A model generated the notes under the pieces. The model did no database searches. It was not told the origin of the DNA and worked only from the letters and a program-made list of their open reading frames with translations. Below are positions 6,253 through 7,574 of a DNA stretch of 7,574 bases, piece after piece. The stretch's first letter is position 1; the number at the start of each line of letters is the position of its first letter. The stretch is from Bacteroidales bacterium (GTDB lineage Bacteria > Bacteroidota > Bacteroidia > Bacteroidales > WCHB1-69), in the NCBI GenBank assembly GCA_016285615.1, contig JAEERB010000114.1, positions 1 to 7,574 of the forward strand, written 5' to 3'. Position numbers and translations under genes: made by a program.

Positions 6253-7574
6253 ATGGGAATCAAAAGACTACAACAAGCATTTTTCATATTGGCACTTGTC
6301 GTCTTTTTAAGTTGCCCTAAGATGTTGTGGGCGCAGGTTCCTGATAATGTGGACTCTTCCGAATGTTCCATTCCGCCGCCGCCGAAAGATTTTGATATCA
6401 AACTGAAATGGCGTACACCGCATTACTCAGGCGTTAATGATGCCCATTCTCACGGCCGTTCCACTCCTTTGGTCGGAGATGTGGATGGTGACGGTGAGGT
6501 GGAAATCGTGGTTCCATGGTCTCCTAACACTTCCAATACAAATAATGATGCGTTAAGACCCAACACATTTTTGACTAGAAATCTTAATGTGTTGAATGGT
6601 AAAACGGGTGCGTTAAAATATCAGATTAAAACCTGTGATTTCTCTGTTCATGGCCAGGCTATTGCCATGGCCGATGTGAATGGGAATGGCAAGAGTGAAA
6701 TCTTTATCGTGGCTGTGGGAACGAGAGCGTCAACCACTAAACAGCAATATGGCGGCAAGTATGTCTATTGTTATGATGGTAGCAAAGCCAATACGACTTC
6801 CGAAGATTGCATTTGGAAAAGCGCGGATACCGTTTATCGCTCGTATATTCCTCTTATTGCGGATATTAACTATGATGGAACACCCGAACTGGTTGTGGGT
6901 AGGCATATATTCAATGCCATCACAGGACGGGTATTGCTAAAAGGCACAATGAATGCCACCGGTTTGGGATATGGAGGCCCTCATAATGTTAATGGTGAAT
7001 GGCAGAATAAGAAGAAGCAAGAGTTGGGAGAGCAGTATTACATGTGTGCTGTGGCGGATATGGACGGTGATGGGAATTTGGAAATTTGTGCCGGCAATAC
7101 AATTTACAAGCTCACGATAAATAGTCCGAATAGTATGTCTAATAACAAATTCAAGGTGTTGCGACAATGTACAGCCGCCTTGCCGTATAACGATATCTAT
7201 GATGGGCAAACTTTTGTGTTAGACTTTGATAATGATGGAGATTTGGATGTCTGTGTCATTGGTCGCCGTACTGATGAATTGCCTGCCACCACTTTTTCGA
7301 ATGGAACGAATCATATCGGTTTTTATGTCTGGGACGGACAGACTCCTGACCTGATAGGGTATTTTATATGTGATCCGCAAACTTTCTCGCTGAGCATACC
7401 CTTTGCGGCTGATATTGACGGAGACGGTTTCCCCGAAGTTATTGCCAACGGCTGGATTCTTGGGCATTATTACAATGCCAATACAAATCCTGATATGAGG
7501 CATGTGGTCAGGTACAAGGCGGGTGATACATCATCTGTCAATAACACACAATCGCGAAACATTGAAGAGAGTGG
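6253..7574 (+). CDS. Secreted FG-GAP/VCBS-repeat beta-propeller protein (3' truncated by window edge)
   Basis: A frame of 440 whole codons is open from the ATG at 6253 to the right edge with no stop. An in-frame TGA at 6250-6252 lies immediately upstream, so 6253 is the first possible start; the ATG at 6249 is out of frame and closes quickly. Residues 1-28 form a signal peptide (MGIKRLQQ, a hydrophobic stretch to about 20, then MLWAQ). C21 sits in a poor lipobox (FLSC), so signal peptidase I cleavage after WAQ is favoured. The body carries six Asp-rich calcium-loop motifs starting at D76, D141, D204, D269, D324 and D387, mostly followed by hydrophobic strands, as in integrin-alpha-like FG-GAP/VCBS propellers. 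Such proteins act outside the cell or on its surface, often in adhesion or binding. In Bacteroidota many end in a type IX secretion or gliding-motility sorting domain, but that end lies outside the window. Nine cysteines follow the signal peptide. The ligand is unknown. Confidence 0.9.
   Translation, partial: MGIKRLQQAFFILALVVFLSCPKMLWAQVPDNVDSSECSIPPPPKDFDIKLKWRTPHYSGVNDAHSHGRSTPLVGDVDGDGEVEIVVPWSPNTSNTNNDALRPNTFLTRNLNVLNGKTGALKYQIKTCDFSVHGQAIAMADVNGNGKSEIFIVAVGTRASTTKQQYGGKYVYCYDGSKANTTSEDCIWKSADTVYRSYIPLIADINYDGTPELVVGRHIFNAITGRVLLKGTMNATGLGYGGPHNVNGEWQNKKKQELGEQYYMCAVADMDGDGNLEICAGNTIYKLTINSPNSMSNNKFKVLRQCTAALPYNDIYDGQTFVLDFDNDGDLDVCVIGRRTDELPATTFSNGTNHIGFYVWDGQTPDLIGYFICDPQTFSLSIPFAADIDGDGFPEVIANGWILGHYYNANTNPDMRHVVRYKAGDTSSVNNTQSRNIEES
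6478..7437 (+). repeat. Six degenerate calcium-loop repeats (propeller blades) inside the FG-GAP/VCBS gene
   Basis: The protein motifs are DVDGDGEVE (76-84), DVNGNGKSE (141-149), DINYDGTPE (204-212), DMDGDGNLE (269-277), DFDNDGDLD (324-332) and DIDGDGFPE (387-395). Starts are 65, 63, 65, 55 and 63 residues apart, a blade-like period. The six copies share the DxDxDGxxE/D pattern, with Asn at some ligand positions. At DNA level they have diverged, so this is an old domain repeat and not a recent tandem duplication. Confidence 0.88.

Noticed and set aside
6680..7503. Short frames at 6680-6940 (+), 6937-7209 (-) and 7219-7503 (-) at the right end.
   Set aside because: The region is fully explained by the 3'-open FG-GAP/VCBS frame from 6253, which has a signal peptide and regular motifs.
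1..7574. A mobile element, CRISPR array, toxin-antitoxin or defence island.
   Set aside because: No transposase, integrase, direct-repeat array, terminal inverted repeats or defence-type domains were found; the genes are housekeeping and envelope genes on one strand.

Overview
The window looks like chromosomal DNA of a Bacteroidota (probably Bacteroidales) bacterium. Three things suggest this. First, a promoter ahead of tyrS matches the Bacteroidetes sigma-ABfr consensus (TTTG, 19 bases, TAnnTTTG). Second, start codons follow A/T-rich leaders with no strong Shine-Dalgarno sequence. Third, the gene content is typical of the phylum: an about 950-residue secreted M16 peptidase, a PorT-like outer-membrane barrel and a secreted FG-GAP/VCBS protein. 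Species cannot be fixed from the sequence. All recognisable genes lie on the + strand, and no gap between genes exceeds about 115 bases.

Layout. (1) 1-635 is the 3' part of a calcineurin-like metallophosphoesterase whose start lies outside the window. (2) 636-748 is an intergenic region holding a strong promoter match. (3) 749-6161 holds four tightly spaced genes: tyrS (tyrosyl-tRNA synthetase), an M16 zinc peptidase with a signal peptide, tadA (tRNA adenosine-34 deaminase, overlapping the peptidase stop by one base), and a small outer-membrane beta-barrel protein. (4) A perfect 10-bp hairpin followed by a T-tract at 6198-6227 is a clear intrinsic terminator closing this group. (5) From 6253 to the right edge runs a large open reading frame with no stop inside the window. 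It encodes a secreted protein with six regularly spaced calcium-binding DxDxDG-type motifs, i.e. a beta-propeller of the FG-GAP/VCBS kind.

The promoter at 648-678 and the terminator at 6198-6227 bracket exactly four genes, so a single transcript of about 5.5 kb is the simplest reading. It would mix two tRNA-related enzymes (TyrS charging, TadA wobble editing) with two envelope proteins. That looks like ordinary housekeeping clustering rather than a dedicated system, and no functional link is visible in the sequence. I found no mobile element, CRISPR array, RNA gene or defence-like module. The least routine item is the 3'-open propeller gene at the right edge.
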